From contig NZ_SODM01000005.1 of the NCBI RefSeq assembly GCF_004368785.1, forward strand, positions 248,001-312,000: a DNA stretch of 64,000 nucleotides. Direction: 5' to 3'. The stretch comes from Flavobacterium sp. 270 (GTDB lineage: Bacteria; Bacteroidota; Bacteroidia; Flavobacteriales; Flavobacteriaceae). The notes below the pieces were generated by a model that had not been told where the DNA came from, did no database searches, and was given only the letters and a program-made list of their open reading frames with translations. Of this stretch, positions 6,602-15,166 are shown piece by piece (position 1 is the stretch's first letter; each line of letters begins with the position of its first letter). The position numbers and the translations under genes are program-made.

Positions 6602-8773
6602 TTAATCAAAAAACTTAGCAATAGTGCTGTAGAAATCGTCTGGAACAAATGGTTTAGTTATTACATCATCCATTCCGAAAGAGATCAGCATATCTCTGTT
6701 TTCGTCAAGCGAAATAGCAGTAAGCGCAATAATTGGAGTTGATTTATCAAATTCCCGAATTAGTTTTGTAGCTGTTGTCCCGTTGATTCCCGGAAGATGA
6801 ACATCCATTAAAATCATATCAAAACGTTTGATTTTTAATAAGTCGACAGCGTCCTCGCCATTGTCCAAAATATCACAGGTAATAGCTTTGTTTTCAAGCA
6901 TTTTTCGAGTAATCATTTGATTGATTTTGTTGTCTTCAATCAATAAAATCGATTTATGTTTCAATTGCTTGTCATTATATGGTTTTACCTCTTCAACTAT
7001 TTCCAATGGTTCTTTGTTAATTTTAAAATTTAATTTAAAGGTAAAAGTAGAACCCTTACCAACTTCGCTTTTTAGTTTTATTTCGCCGCCCAAAAGTTCA
7101 ATTAATTTCTTGACAATAGTCAAACCTAAACCTGTGCCGCCATATTTTCTGTTTACTTCAATAGATCCCTGAGAAAAACTTTCAAAAACGGTTTGAAGTT
7201 TATCTTCGGGAATACCAATTCCAGTATCAATTATTTCAAAGTAAATAGTAGCAGTTTCATCCTCTTCGGCATACAATTTTGCAATAACATTTACATTTCC
7301 GTTCTGCGTAAACTTTAGAGCGTTATTAATTAGATTTAATATAATCTGAGATAATTTGGTAGGATCTCCCATCAAATTATCTGGAATTGCTTTGTCTATA
7401 TCAAGATTGAAATAATTTTTGTTTGCCGTTGCCAATTCTTTGAGAGAACTTTGGATGTTGAATAGCAATTGTTTAAGATTAAAACTAATGTTTTCTACTT
7501 CAACTTTAGTCGAATCTATTTTATTAATTTCAAGAATTTCATTAATAAAAGTAGTGAGGTAATTGCCAGAAAATTTTAAAGACTCCAGATATTTTAATTG
7601 CTTTTTCTTAGGATTGTCTTCGAGAAGTAAATGCGTAATTCCGTTAATAGCATTTAGCGGTGTCCGGAGCTCATGGCTCACAGTCGATAAAAATTCTGAT
7701 CTGGCTTTTGATGCTGTTTCGGCTTTGTTTTTAGCCAGAATAAGTTCTTTATTTTTTTCTCTTAAAAGTAAATTATTCTGATTTCGAATAATATTATTTT
7801 TATATAAAGCTAAACTTAAAAGGGATAAAATAGAAATTAAAGCAATAGCCAAAATACTTACCAATTTAGAATAACGATATGTTTTTAATTGGATTTTTTG
7901 TTCACTTTCGCGTTTAAGCGTATTATTTATAGATTGATTTTTTTTGAATTTTTCAAATTCATTAAGATCAACTTTTGCATTTTTTAATTTTAAAAGATAA
8001 TTTTCAATTTGATAATGTTCATCTAAATAAGAATAGGCAAGATCGAAGTTTCTGTTTTGCTTATAATATTGACTAATGGCCAGAATGATTTTTGATTTTT
8101 GCGGCAGATTATTGATTTTATCACTGTAATCCAAGGCATTGTCAAAATATATTTTTGCTGAGTCGTTTCGCTTAAGCTGTGTTTCTATTAAACCAAGCTG
8201 ATAATAAGAATCGGTTTTGGTTTTTAAAATAGAAGGATTGTCAGGTTTCTTGGTTATTTTCCGGAAATAAGTCGCAGCCAAAGGTAATTTTTGATTTGCC
8301 TTTACCGCCATTGCTTTTTGGTAATCTAAGACGGCTGCATGATCAACAATGTTGAGTTTTTTAAGAAGCTTCTGGGCTTTGTCGTAATAAATATTAGCAG
8401 TTTTGTCGTTGCCTTTTGCGGTATTGGTTACGCCTATATAATGTAATGCAAGGACTGTGGTACAGGTTGGTTGTATACTGTCGAATAAAGAAACACTTTT
8501 GTGAAAGTTTTTTAGTGCTTCTTCATATTTATGCTGATTATAAAAGATTTTCCCGAGTTTAAATGTCTGATTGGCCAGATTCTCGGATTTGTGATTGGTT
8601 TCGCAAAAACGAATTGATTTTTTAGTGTAAAAAATAGCCTCGTTGTACTTTTTTGTATCGAGATTATTATTTGCCAGTCTATTGTAATAGGAAATACTGT
8701 CTGTACTCTTTTGGGTTTGAGAGTACAAAAATGAATTAAAAAAACAAACGGCAATAAAAAGATAGTATTTCAT
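6602..8773 (-). CDS. TPR-containing hybrid sensor histidine kinase/response regulator
   Basis: A 723-residue protein in this order: signal peptide (to about residue 20), tetratricopeptide repeats (about 30-260), one membrane helix (about 302-322), coiled coil, HisKA with SHELRTPLNA (phospho-His near 366), HATPase with N box NLINNALKF, GTGLGLTIVKKL and DTGIGIP, and a C-terminal receiver with MDVHLPG (phospho-Asp near 656) and conserved Lys in ITKPF. The TPRs would be periplasmic and act as the sensor; this architecture is common in Bacteroidota. No DNA-binding output is fused or adjacent, so the partner is unknown. It starts 21 bp after gap ends, so co-transcription with gap is likely. Confidence 0.93.
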   Translation of the reverse strand: MKYYLFIAVCFFNSFLYSQTQKSTDSISYYNRLANNNLDTKKYNEAIFYTKKSIRFCETNHKSENLANQTFKLGKIFYNQHKYEEALKNFHKSVSLFDSIQPTCTTVLALHYIGVTNTAKGNDKTANIYYDKAQKLLKKLNIVDHAAVLDYQKAMAVKANQKLPLAATYFRKITKKPDNPSILKTKTDSYYQLGLIETQLKRNDSAKIYFDNALDYSDKINNLPQKSKIILAISQYYKQNRNFDLAYSYLDEHYQIENYLLKLKNAKVDLNEFEKFKKNQSINNTLKRESEQKIQLKTYRYSKLVSILAIALISILSLLSLALYKNNIIRNQNNLLLREKNKELILAKNKAETASKARSEFLSTVSHELRTPLNAINGITHLLLEDNPKKKQLKYLESLKFSGNYLTTFINEILEINKIDSTKVEVENISFNLKQLLFNIQSSLKELATANKNYFNLDIDKAIPDNLMGDPTKLSQIILNLINNALKFTQNGNVNVIAKLYAEEDETATIYFEIIDTGIGIPEDKLQTVFESFSQGSIEVNRKYGGTGLGLTIVKKLIELLGGEIKLKSEVGKGSTFTFKLNFKINKEPLEIVEEVKPYNDKQLKHKSILLIEDNKINQMITRKMLENKAITCDILDNGEDAVDLLKIKRFDMILMDVHLPGINGTTATKLIREFDKSTPIIALTAISLDENRDMLISFGMDDVITKPFVPDDFYSTIAKFFD

Positions 8774-8794
8774 GTAATGTTTTTACAATGAACC

Positions 8795-9793
8795 TTATTT
8801 TTTCCTTATCAGTAAAATTAAATCTATCAATCTTGATGAATAGCCAATTTCGTTGTCGTACCAGCCTACTACTTTTACCATTTTATCGATAACAGAAGTT
8901 AGCTGTGCATCAAACAAACACGAGTGCGTGTTACCAATTATATCAACCGAGACAATCGGGTCTTCGGTATAATCTAATATTCCTTTTAGGTTTGTTTTTG
9001 AGGCTTCTTCAAATGCTTTATTAATTTCTTCAATACTAACTGCACGTTTTACATTGAAGGTAATATCTGTCAATGAACCATCAGGAACCGGAACTCTTAT
9101 GCCGCATCCTCCAATTTTATTATGCAATTTAGGAAAAATTTTTGTTAATGCCTTAGCTGCACCTGTAGTTGTTGGAACAATTGACTGACTTGCGCCTCTC
9201 GCCCTGCGTAAATCCTTATGTGGGTGGTCGTGAAGACTTTGGTCTGTAGTGTAAGAATGTATTGTTGTAATGTAAGCTTGCTCAATTCCGCATAAATCTT
9301 CGATGATTTTGATCATCGGCGCAGCGTTATTTGTTGTACAACTTGCATTAGAAACAATATCTTCCGTTCCGTCCAGAATATTTTCATTTACTCCTAAAAC
9401 TACTGTTTTTATCGTATCAACTTCAGAAGGAGCAGAAAGTATTACTTTTTTGGCTCCAGCTTCGATATGGGCATTTAACTCTTCGTGTGTTTTGTATTTT
9501 CCTGTTGATTCTACAACAAAATCTATATTATGACTTTTCCAGTCTAAATTGGAAATACTTTTTTCATGAAAAAATAAAATATGTTTTCCATCAACAATAA
9601 TCCCTTCTTCATCGTAGCCTACTTTAAAAGGCAAAACACCATGAATACTGTCATATTTTATTAAATGAGACATGGTTTGGTTATCTGCAATATCGTTTAT
9701 TGCAACGACTTCGATTTCAGGATGGTTTAAAAGTAATCGAAATAAATTTCTTCCAATTCTTCCAAAACCATTAATGGCAATTCTTGTTTTCAA
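8795..9793 (-). CDS. gap: Glyceraldehyde-3-phosphate dehydrogenase, type I
   Basis: A 332-residue glycolytic enzyme that oxidises and phosphorylates glyceraldehyde 3-phosphate with NAD(P). Rossmann motif INGFGRIGRNLFRLLL at residues 4-19; active-site loop SNASCTTNNAAP with the catalytic Cys near 152; catalytic His in TTIHSYTTDQ; phosphate-binding RRARGASQSIVPTTTGAAKA; C-terminal GWYDNEIGYSSR. All expected residues are present and length is normal. It follows lipA on the same strand after a 63-bp gap holding an inverted repeat (9814-9853) and precedes the hybrid kinase by 21 bp. Confidence 0.97.
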   Translation of the reverse strand: MKTRIAINGFGRIGRNLFRLLLNHPEIEVVAINDIADNQTMSHLIKYDSIHGVLPFKVGYDEEGIIVDGKHILFFHEKSISNLDWKSHNIDFVVESTGKYKTHEELNAHIEAGAKKVILSAPSEVDTIKTVVLGVNENILDGTEDIVSNASCTTNNAAPMIKIIEDLCGIEQAYITTIHSYTTDQSLHDHPHKDLRRARGASQSIVPTTTGAAKALTKIFPKLHNKIGGCGIRVPVPDGSLTDITFNVKRAVSIEEINKAFEEASKTNLKGILDYTEDPIVSVDIIGNTHSCLFDAQLTSVIDKMVKVVGWYDNEIGYSSRLIDLILLIRKK

Positions 9794-9813
9794 TGCTGGT
9801 TATGCGTTTAACC

Positions 9814-9853
9814 GTTCAATCGTTTAATCGGTTGTACAATTAAACGATTCAAC
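9814..9853. repeat. Inverted repeat between lipA and gap
   Basis: GTTCAATCGTTTAAT (9814-9828) pairs with ATTAAACGATTCAAC (9839-9853), 14 of 15 positions, with a 10-base loop. On the plus strand it runs into TTTTTAT. On the minus strand it lies between the lipA stop and the gap start and has no T run, so it may be a dispersed palindrome, an attenuator-like hairpin or a processing site. Confidence 0.6.
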
Positions 9854-9856
9854 TTT

Positions 9857-10723
9857 TTATAAAATATGTTTTTGTGCTTTGTATGAAGAACGAACTAACG
9901 GTCCGCTTTCTACATGGCGGAATCCTAGTTCTAAACCAAATTTTTCATATTTGGCAAATTGATCTGGGGTGATAAATTCCTTTACCGGCAAATGTTTTTT
10001 ACTTGGCTGTAGGTACTGGCCAATAGTTACAACATCAACATTTGCATTGCGAAGGTCGGTCATAGTTTGAAAAACTTCTTCTTCAGTTTCACCTAAACCT
10101 AACATAATACCAGATTTAGTTCTGTTGATTCCTTTTTCTTTTAAATAACGCAAAACTTCTAAACTACGATCGTATTTAGCTTGTATACGAACCTCACGAG
10201 TCAAACGGCGAACAGTTTCAACATTATGAGAAACCACTTCCGGATTTGCCTCAACAATACGATCTATATTTCTTTCGATTCCTTGAAAATCAGGAATTAA
10301 TGTTTCCAAAGTAGTATTTGGGTTCATTCTTCGAATTGCTTTTACAGTTTCAATCCAAATGATAGAACCGCCATCTTTTAAATCATCTCTGTCAACACTC
10401 GTAATTACGGCATGTTTAATGTTCATGATTTTTATAGAACGCGCCACTTTTTCTGGTTCATCCCAATCTACCGTTTCTGGTCTTCCGGTTTTTACACCGC
10501 AAAAACCACAAGAACGCGTACAAACGTTACCAAGAATCATAAAAGTTGCTGTTCCTTCTCCCCAGCATTCACCCATATTAGGGCAGCTTCCAGAAGTACA
10601 AATAGTATTTAAGCTGTATTTGTCTACCAAACCGCGAAGTTCAGTGTATTTTTGTCCAATTGGAAGTTTAACCTTTAACCATTTAGGTTTTCCAGCTGGT
10701 ATATTTTCAACGACTGTTTCCAT
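9857..10723 (-). CDS. lipA: Lipoyl synthase
   Basis: A 288-residue radical SAM enzyme that inserts two sulfurs into protein-bound octanoate to make lipoyl cofactor. The auxiliary-cluster cysteines lie in CTSGSCPNMGECW, the radical SAM triad is CTRSCGFC, and later family segments include HAVITSVDRDD, YDRSLEVL, KSGIMLGLGET and the terminal RSSY needed for activity. The start is placed at the ATG with complement ending at 10723 (METVVENIP); an upstream in-frame ATG at 10744 lies inside the -7 box region and is unlikely. Confidence 0.96.
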   Translation of the reverse strand: METVVENIPAGKPKWLKVKLPIGQKYTELRGLVDKYSLNTICTSGSCPNMGECWGEGTATFMILGNVCTRSCGFCGVKTGRPETVDWDEPEKVARSIKIMNIKHAVITSVDRDDLKDGGSIIWIETVKAIRRMNPNTTLETLIPDFQGIERNIDRIVEANPEVVSHNVETVRRLTREVRIQAKYDRSLEVLRYLKEKGINRTKSGIMLGLGETEEEVFQTMTDLRNANVDVVTIGQYLQPSKKHLPVKEFITPDQFAKYEKFGLELGFRHVESGPLVRSSYKAQKHIL

Positions 10724-10741
10724 ATATAAATATTCAAAGTA

Positions 10742-10749
10742 CAAAGATA
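10742..10749 (-). promoter_or_regulatory. -7 box for lipA
   Basis: On the minus strand 10742-10749 reads TATCTTTG, a full match to TAnnTTTG, 18 bases before the chosen lipA start. No clear -33 TTG was found at the usual distance. Confidence 0.5.
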
Positions 10750-10986
10750 AGGAATGTAGTTTATTTAGAGGCCTTAATTTGCTTTTCGTTTAATATGTCA
10801 GTTTTACTGTTATTTAAGATTCTGAGGTTCAAACGTTAATAATTTGGTTTTAAGCGGCTTTTAAAGTTGTCTTTTTGACTTCTTGGCTAAGATTTTGACC
10901 GTTCATCTACTTTTTTCAAATTTCAAATTTCACCCTAATCTGTTACTAATTTGGCTCATTGAGTGAATGTAAAATTAATGCTGTAC

Positions 10987-10994
10987 TAATTTTG
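10987..10994 (+). promoter_or_regulatory. -7 box for first M48 gene
   Basis: TAATTTTG, matching TAnnTTTG, 22 bases before the start at 11017. The rest of the gap back to 10750 shows no further gene or strong repeat. Confidence 0.5.
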
Positions 10995-11016
10995 TTGTTA
11001 ATTAATTAGTTTAAAC

Positions 11017-11874
11017 ATGAAAAAGAGATTTATTGTATTTGGAATTCTGCTTGCGACTTTTGGTTTTACTAAAATGAATGCGCAAATACTTTCAGATAAA
11101 GCTATGGGAGCTTTAGGAAAAGGTGTATCAGGATTTACCTTTAGTGATGCAGATGCCGCAGCTTTGGCTAAACAATCAATTGATGAATTGGATGCCAATA
11201 ATCCTGTTGCCGGACCAAAGGACGGTTATACAATTCGGTTAGAGCGTTTGTTTGGTAAACACACTTCTAGTGAAGGAGTTACTTTAAATTATAAAGTTTA
11301 TCTGGTAAAAGATATTAATGCTTTTGCATGCGCAGACGGAAGTGTTCGTGTGTTTGCTGGTTTAATGGATATTATGGATGATAATGAATTGCTTGCTGTT
11401 ATCGGACATGAAATCGGCCACGTTGTTAATCATGACACAAGAGATGCAATCAAAGCTGCTTATAAAAAAGAAGCCTTATTAGATGCCGCGTCATCACAAT
11501 CAGGAAAAATTGAGACTATCTCAAAATCTCAATTAGGACAATTAGGAAGTGCAATGATCGATAGTAAACACAGCAGAAAACAAGAATCTGAGGCAGATTC
11601 TTTCTCGTATAATTTTATGAAAAAAAATGGCTATGATGTTAATGCAGTAGAATCTGCTTTTAGAATTCTGCAAAATTTAAGCGAAGGAGCAGAGGCATCT
11701 TTTATGACTAAGATGATGAGTTCGCATCCAGATTCTGGAAAAAGAGCAGATGAAGCTAAGAAAAAAGCAACAAAAGATGGCTTGTATAAAGCTTATGTAC
11801 AGCAAAAAATTGTAAATACTGCACCTGTAGCTGCAAAAACAACAACTAAAAAGGCAGCAACAAAAAAGAAGTAA
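11017..11874 (+). CDS. M48-family metalloprotease, secreted or periplasmic (copy 1)
   Basis: A 285-residue protein with a signal peptide to about residue 23 (ends TKMNAQ). Zinc site HEIGHVVNHD (HExxH near 131-135) with the third ligand in SRKQESEADSFSY, and a Lys/Ala/Thr-rich basic tail. This is the M48 (Oma1/HtpX/YcaL-like) family; the short soluble form probably acts in periplasmic protein quality control, inferred from the family. The next gene is a close paralog with the same layout, so this is a tandem duplication. A terminator follows at 11893, so the two copies have separate transcripts. Confidence 0.93.
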   Translation: MKKRFIVFGILLATFGFTKMNAQILSDKAMGALGKGVSGFTFSDADAAALAKQSIDELDANNPVAGPKDGYTIRLERLFGKHTSSEGVTLNYKVYLVKDINAFACADGSVRVFAGLMDIMDDNELLAVIGHEIGHVVNHDTRDAIKAAYKKEALLDAASSQSGKIETISKSQLGQLGSAMIDSKHSRKQESEADSFSYNFMKKNGYDVNAVESAFRILQNLSEGAEASFMTKMMSSHPDSGKRADEAKKKATKDGLYKAYVQQKIVNTAPVAAKTTTKKAATKKK

Positions 11875-11892
11875 TTTTTACATAAAAAACCT

Positions 11893-11928
11893 AAACCGGC
11901 AAATTCTACAGAACTTGCTGGTTTTTTT
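11893..11928 (+). terminator. Terminator after M48 copy 1
   Basis: AAACCGGCAA and TTGCTGGTTT form a 10-bp stem (one G-T pair) with a 12-base loop and a T run, 18 bases after the stop. Confidence 0.8.
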
Positions 11929-12043
11929 GTTTTCGTCTTGTGAGAATAATAGTTACAGGCCGTTATAAAACTCGCTTAAAATTTATATCTTTAATTGTTG
12001 AAAAAACAAACTTTATGTTAAATGAAATGGCATTTTGTTGTGC

Positions 12044-12051
12044 TACATTTG
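12044..12051 (+). promoter_or_regulatory. -7 box for second M48 gene
   Basis: TACATTTG matches TAnnTTTG, 25 bases before the ATG at 12077. The longer reading frame that starts at 12035 lies over this box, which supports the downstream start. Confidence 0.5.
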
Positions 12052-12076
12052 TTGTCAAATTGTAATTATAAAAAAT

Positions 12077-12946
12077 ATGAAAAAGAAAATTATAATAGGA
12101 GGACTCTTATTTGCTGCATTGAGTTTTACTAAAATGAATGCGCAAATCAATTTAGGAGATAAAGCGATGGGAGCTCTTCAAAAAGGAGTTGCTGGTTTTA
12201 CCCTAAGTAATGCCGACGCGGCAGCTTTATCAAAAGAAGCTGTTCGTAAATTAGATTCATCCAATGTAGTAGCAGGTCCAAACGATGGTTACACCTTGAG
12301 ATTAAACCGAGTTTTTGGAAAACATACTTCAGGAGAAGGATTTACATTAAATTTTAAAGTTTATAAACTGAAAGAAGTAAATGCGTTTGCAACTGCAGAT
12401 GGAAGTGTGCGTGTGTATTCTGGTTTAATGGATATCATGGACGATAACGAGTTATTGGCAGTTATTGGGCATGAAATTGGACACGTTGCAAATAATGATT
12501 CAAGAGATGCGATGCGCGCGGCTTATCAAAAAGAAGCTTTAATTGACGGTGTTTCTTCGCAGTCTGCAAAAATTACAGCTGTAACAGACAGTCAGTTAGG
12601 TAAAATCGGAAGTGCTTTGATCGATAGTAAACATAGTCGTAAACAAGAATCTGAAGCTGATTTGTATTCGTACAATTTCCTAAAGAAAAATGGATATAAT
12701 ATAAATGCCGAGGAATCTGCATTTAGAATACTAGCAAAAATGAGTGAAGGAACAGAATCTTCATTTATTGATCAAATGATGAGTTCGCATCCGGATTCTA
12801 AAAAAAGAGCAGATGATGCAAAAGCAAGAGCAGAAAAAGATGGAGTGTATAAAGTTTATGTGCAGCAAAAAATCGATAATACTGTACCCGTAGTTAAGAA
12901 AGCGACACCTGCCAAAAAAGCAACGACAGTTAAAAAGAAAAAATAG
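12077..12946 (+). CDS. M48-family metalloprotease, secreted or periplasmic (copy 2)
   Basis: A 289-residue paralog of the preceding gene. The start MKKKIIIGGLLFAALSF at 12077 matches the start of copy 1, and both signal peptides end TKMNAQ. The zinc motif is HEIGHVANND with third ligand in SRKQESEADLYSY; the segments DGSVRV and LMDIMDDNELLAVIG are identical in both copies. They differ most in the mature N-terminus and the basic tail. Each copy has its own -7 box and terminator, so they can be regulated separately. Confidence 0.93.
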   Translation: MKKKIIIGGLLFAALSFTKMNAQINLGDKAMGALQKGVAGFTLSNADAAALSKEAVRKLDSSNVVAGPNDGYTLRLNRVFGKHTSGEGFTLNFKVYKLKEVNAFATADGSVRVYSGLMDIMDDNELLAVIGHEIGHVANNDSRDAMRAAYQKEALIDGVSSQSAKITAVTDSQLGKIGSALIDSKHSRKQESEADLYSYNFLKKNGYNINAEESAFRILAKMSEGTESSFIDQMMSSHPDSKKRADDAKARAEKDGVYKVYVQQKIDNTVPVVKKATPAKKATTVKKKK

Positions 12947-12962
12947 TTTTCTATAAAAAATT

Positions 12963-12998
12963 AAAACCGACAAATTTAAAAACTTGTCGGTTTTTTTT
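12963..12998 (+). terminator. Terminator after M48 copy 2
   Basis: AAAACCGACAA and TTGTCGGTTTT pair perfectly over 11 bp around a 10-base loop, followed by T's. It also lies just past the 3' end of the convergent PH-domain gene (ends 13008) and may terminate both. Confidence 0.88.
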
Positions 12999-13007
12999 AT
13001 TTTAAAA

Positions 13008-13388
13008 CTAACCTAAAACGTGATGTGCCAAAACTTTTTGTACATCGTAAACATTTACAGATTTGTTAAATTGTTTTACGATACTTGGCTGTAATTCGCT
13101 TGAAACCCAGATTTTCAATTCGGCATCAAGATCAAAAGTTCCTGCTGTTTCTACACTAAAACGAGTAATGCTTTTGTAAGCAATAGATTTGTATTCTGTT
13201 TTGCTTCCTGTTATTCCCTGAACATCAACTAAGATTAATCTTTTGTTTGTGAAGATAAACGTATCACGGATTAATTTAAAACCCATTTCAATTTCTTCAT
13301 TGTCAGTTAAAAGTTGTCCGTATTTTTTAAGTAAATCTTCTTGACTAACTGTACCGGCGTTACCAAGAATAGCTGAAAATATTCCCAT
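13008..13388 (-). CDS. PH domain-containing protein
   Basis: A 126-residue cytoplasmic protein consisting of one bacterial PH domain. The typical strands are visible: EEIEMGFKLIRDTFIFTNKR followed by LILVDVQGITGSK, YKSIAYKSITRFSVETAG, and ELKIWVS; the FTNKRLILVD step is characteristic. Members of this small family form oligomeric rings in crystal structures, but their role is not known. Monocistronic by context: convergent M48 gene on one side and repeat-bearing DNA on the other. Confidence 0.85.
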   Translation of the reverse strand: MGIFSAILGNAGTVSQEDLLKKYGQLLTDNEEIEMGFKLIRDTFIFTNKRLILVDVQGITGSKTEYKSIAYKSITRFSVETAGTFDLDAELKIWVSSELQPSIVKQFNKSVNVYDVQKVLAHHVLG

Positions 13389-13500
13389 TATTTTAAATTT
13401 GATTAAACTGTTTGTATTTATTATGATGTAAAAGTAGTTGATTTTATTAACTTTTCTTCAGCCGAATTTCCAAATAATGTATTGAGTGAGATATTTTTTT

Positions 13501-13582
13501 GCCACGAATTCCACTAATTTTCACGAATTAATTTTACTTTTTTAAGAATAAAAAATTAGCGGAAATTAGTGGAATTCGTGGC
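13501..13582. repeat. Palindromic intergenic repeat, family A copy 2
   Basis: Left arm begins GCCACGAATTCCACTAATTT (13501-13520) and is matched perfectly over 20 bp by 13563-13582. The word CCACGAATT is shared with copy 1. It lies between the TonB terminator and the PH-domain gene start. Confidence 0.85.
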
Positions 13583-13592
13583 AAAAAAAAGT

Positions 13593-13622
13593 CAAAAAAA
13601 AAGCAGCACCTAAGTGCTGCTT
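13593..13622 (-). terminator. Terminator of the TonB gene
   Basis: On the minus strand AAGCAGCAC, a 4-base loop, GTGCTGCTT and a T run, 10 bases past the TonB stop. Confidence 0.88.
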
Positions 13623-13631
13623 TCTTGTTAT

Positions 13632-14456
13632 TTATTCTGGTTGTGTTTTTATTGTAATCGGGAGATTGTATGCAGTTCTAACTGCTTTACCGTCTAACAT
13701 TCCCGGAGCCCATTTTGTTTTTAATGATTTTAAAACTCTAACAGCTTCTTTTCCGATTCCGTAACCAGGATCGTTTCTAGCTATAATATCTGTTATTGAT
13801 CCGTCTTTTTCTACTACAAAAGAAACATATACTTTAAATATTCTTTCTGTATCCATTTCGGGAGTAACAAAATTTCTACTTACATAAGTGTAGAATTTCG
13901 CAATTCCTCCTGGAAACTCAGGAAGTTTATCTAATGCTCCAACTGGTAGAGGATCTACAGTAGTAGGAGCAACTGCAGTGCCAGATTCACCGCCACCGCC
14001 ACTAGATGGTAATACATTTGTAACAGTACCAGTTCCAGCAGAAGTATTGTCAACAGGAACAGTGTTATTCACATTTGTTGCAACTTCTGGAAGTGCTTGA
14101 TCTGGAGATACTAAAATAGGATGCACCAATTGGGCAGAGACAGGTGCTGTAGCAGCTGCTTGCTGTGGTGGAGCAATCGGTTTAGGATCTTCTGGTTTTA
14201 CTACCTGAGGATGTATTTTTGTGACAGTAAGAACTTCTGGGATAATAGGCTGAGGATCTATAATCTCTTGAGTTCTAAAATGATTAATTATTACAGATAT
14301 ACTTCCTATAGAGGCAAAAAATAGCAAGCCTAGAAATAATGCTGTAACAGTTGTTTTTGAATTCTCCTGGCGTAATTGATACGCACCGTACTCTTTGTTT
14401 TTGTTTTCGAAGACAAGATCGGTCCACTTGGTTTCGTAAATGCTTAATTTAGACAT
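13632..14456 (-). CDS. Energy transducer TonB
   Basis: A 274-residue protein. Cytoplasmic N-terminus with the Bacteroidota pattern FENKNKEYGAYQLRQ, a membrane helix at about residues 36-58 (TALFLGLLFFASIGSI), a proline-rich periplasmic linker (about 75-175), and a TonB C-terminal domain from LDKLPEFPGGIAKF to the end. It passes proton-motive energy from ExbBD to outer-membrane TonB-dependent receptors. No exbB or exbD is adjacent, so it is one of probably several TonB paralogs. Its partner receptor cannot be stated; the SusC at 59 kb is too far to infer linkage. Confidence 0.92.
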   Translation of the reverse strand: MSKLSIYETKWTDLVFENKNKEYGAYQLRQENSKTTVTALFLGLLFFASIGSISVIINHFRTQEIIDPQPIIPEVLTVTKIHPQVVKPEDPKPIAPPQQAAATAPVSAQLVHPILVSPDQALPEVATNVNNTVPVDNTSAGTGTVTNVLPSSGGGGESGTAVAPTTVDPLPVGALDKLPEFPGGIAKFYTYVSRNFVTPEMDTERIFKVYVSFVVEKDGSITDIIARNDPGYGIGKEAVRVLKSLKTKWAPGMLDGKAVRTAYNLPITIKTQPE

Positions 14457-14614
14457 AATTTCTGGGTGTTTTAAGGTTAAGTAACTTTAAATCATAAGCG
14501 GGTACGGTTTTGGGTTTAGCTAACAACGTGAAAGTTGCAGTTTTAGTGTGTGGAATATTCGGTTTTTTAAGAATAAATGCTGTAATATTTTATTCTTTAC
14601 CTAAAGATAGTGAA

Positions 14615-15166
14615 TTATCTATTACGTTCGATGATTTCTGCTAATAATTTTTTAGCTCGAAGTAATTTTACTTTTACATTGCTTAAAGGCTCATTTATCT
14701 TGAGTGCAATTTCCTGATAAGTCATTTCCTGAAAGTAGCGCAGTTGAATTACTTCCTGATAGTGCGGCTTTAATTCTTTGATGCATAAAAGCAGACGAGA
14801 GAGGTTCTGCTCTTTAATTAATGCATCTTCTGCAGATGGAGTAGTGTCGGCAATATTGTACGCCTGTTGGTCTTCGGAGTCTGTGATTTCTATAAAAAGA
14901 TTTGTTTTCTTCTTGCGCAATAAATCAATGTAAACATTTTTTGCAATAGAAATCAACCAGGTGTTAAATTGAAATTCGGGATTGTAAGAGGTAATCTTGT
15001 CGAAAGCTTTAGAGAAAGTTTCGATTGTGATATCTTCGGCAGTAGTTTCGTTTTCAGTACGTTTTAGCATGAAGCCGTATACTTCATTCCAGTAATAATC
15101 TAATAAAAAAGTAAAGGCGATCTGATCGCCTTTTTTTGCTTTTTCTATTTTAGAATTTATTTCCAA
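14615..15166 (-). CDS. ECF-type RNA polymerase sigma factor
   Basis: A 183-residue sigma-70 family protein. Region 2 covers about residues 15-90 (FLLDYYWNEVYGFML, NTWLISIAKNVYIDLLRKKK) and region 4 about 125-178 (HYQEVIQLRYFQEMTYQEI, LSNVKVKLLRAKKLL). No anti-sigma gene is adjacent. Its start overlaps the end of the upstream glycosyltransferase by 10 bp, so the two are translationally linked. The target promoters are unknown. Confidence 0.92.
   Translation of the reverse strand: MEINSKIEKAKKGDQIAFTFLLDYYWNEVYGFMLKRTENETTAEDITIETFSKAFDKITSYNPEFQFNTWLISIAKNVYIDLLRKKKTNLFIEITDSEDQQAYNIADTTPSAEDALIKEQNLSRLLLCIKELKPHYQEVIQLRYFQEMTYQEIALKINEPLSNVKVKLLRAKKLLAEIIERNR

Noticed and set aside
10359..10793. 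Plus-strand 144-codon frame
   Set aside because: Antisense shadow of lipA.
13632..15166. ECF sigma/anti-sigma/TonB-receptor uptake unit
   Set aside because: No anti-sigma gene or TonB-dependent receptor is adjacent to this sigma factor; the TonB gene is likely independent.
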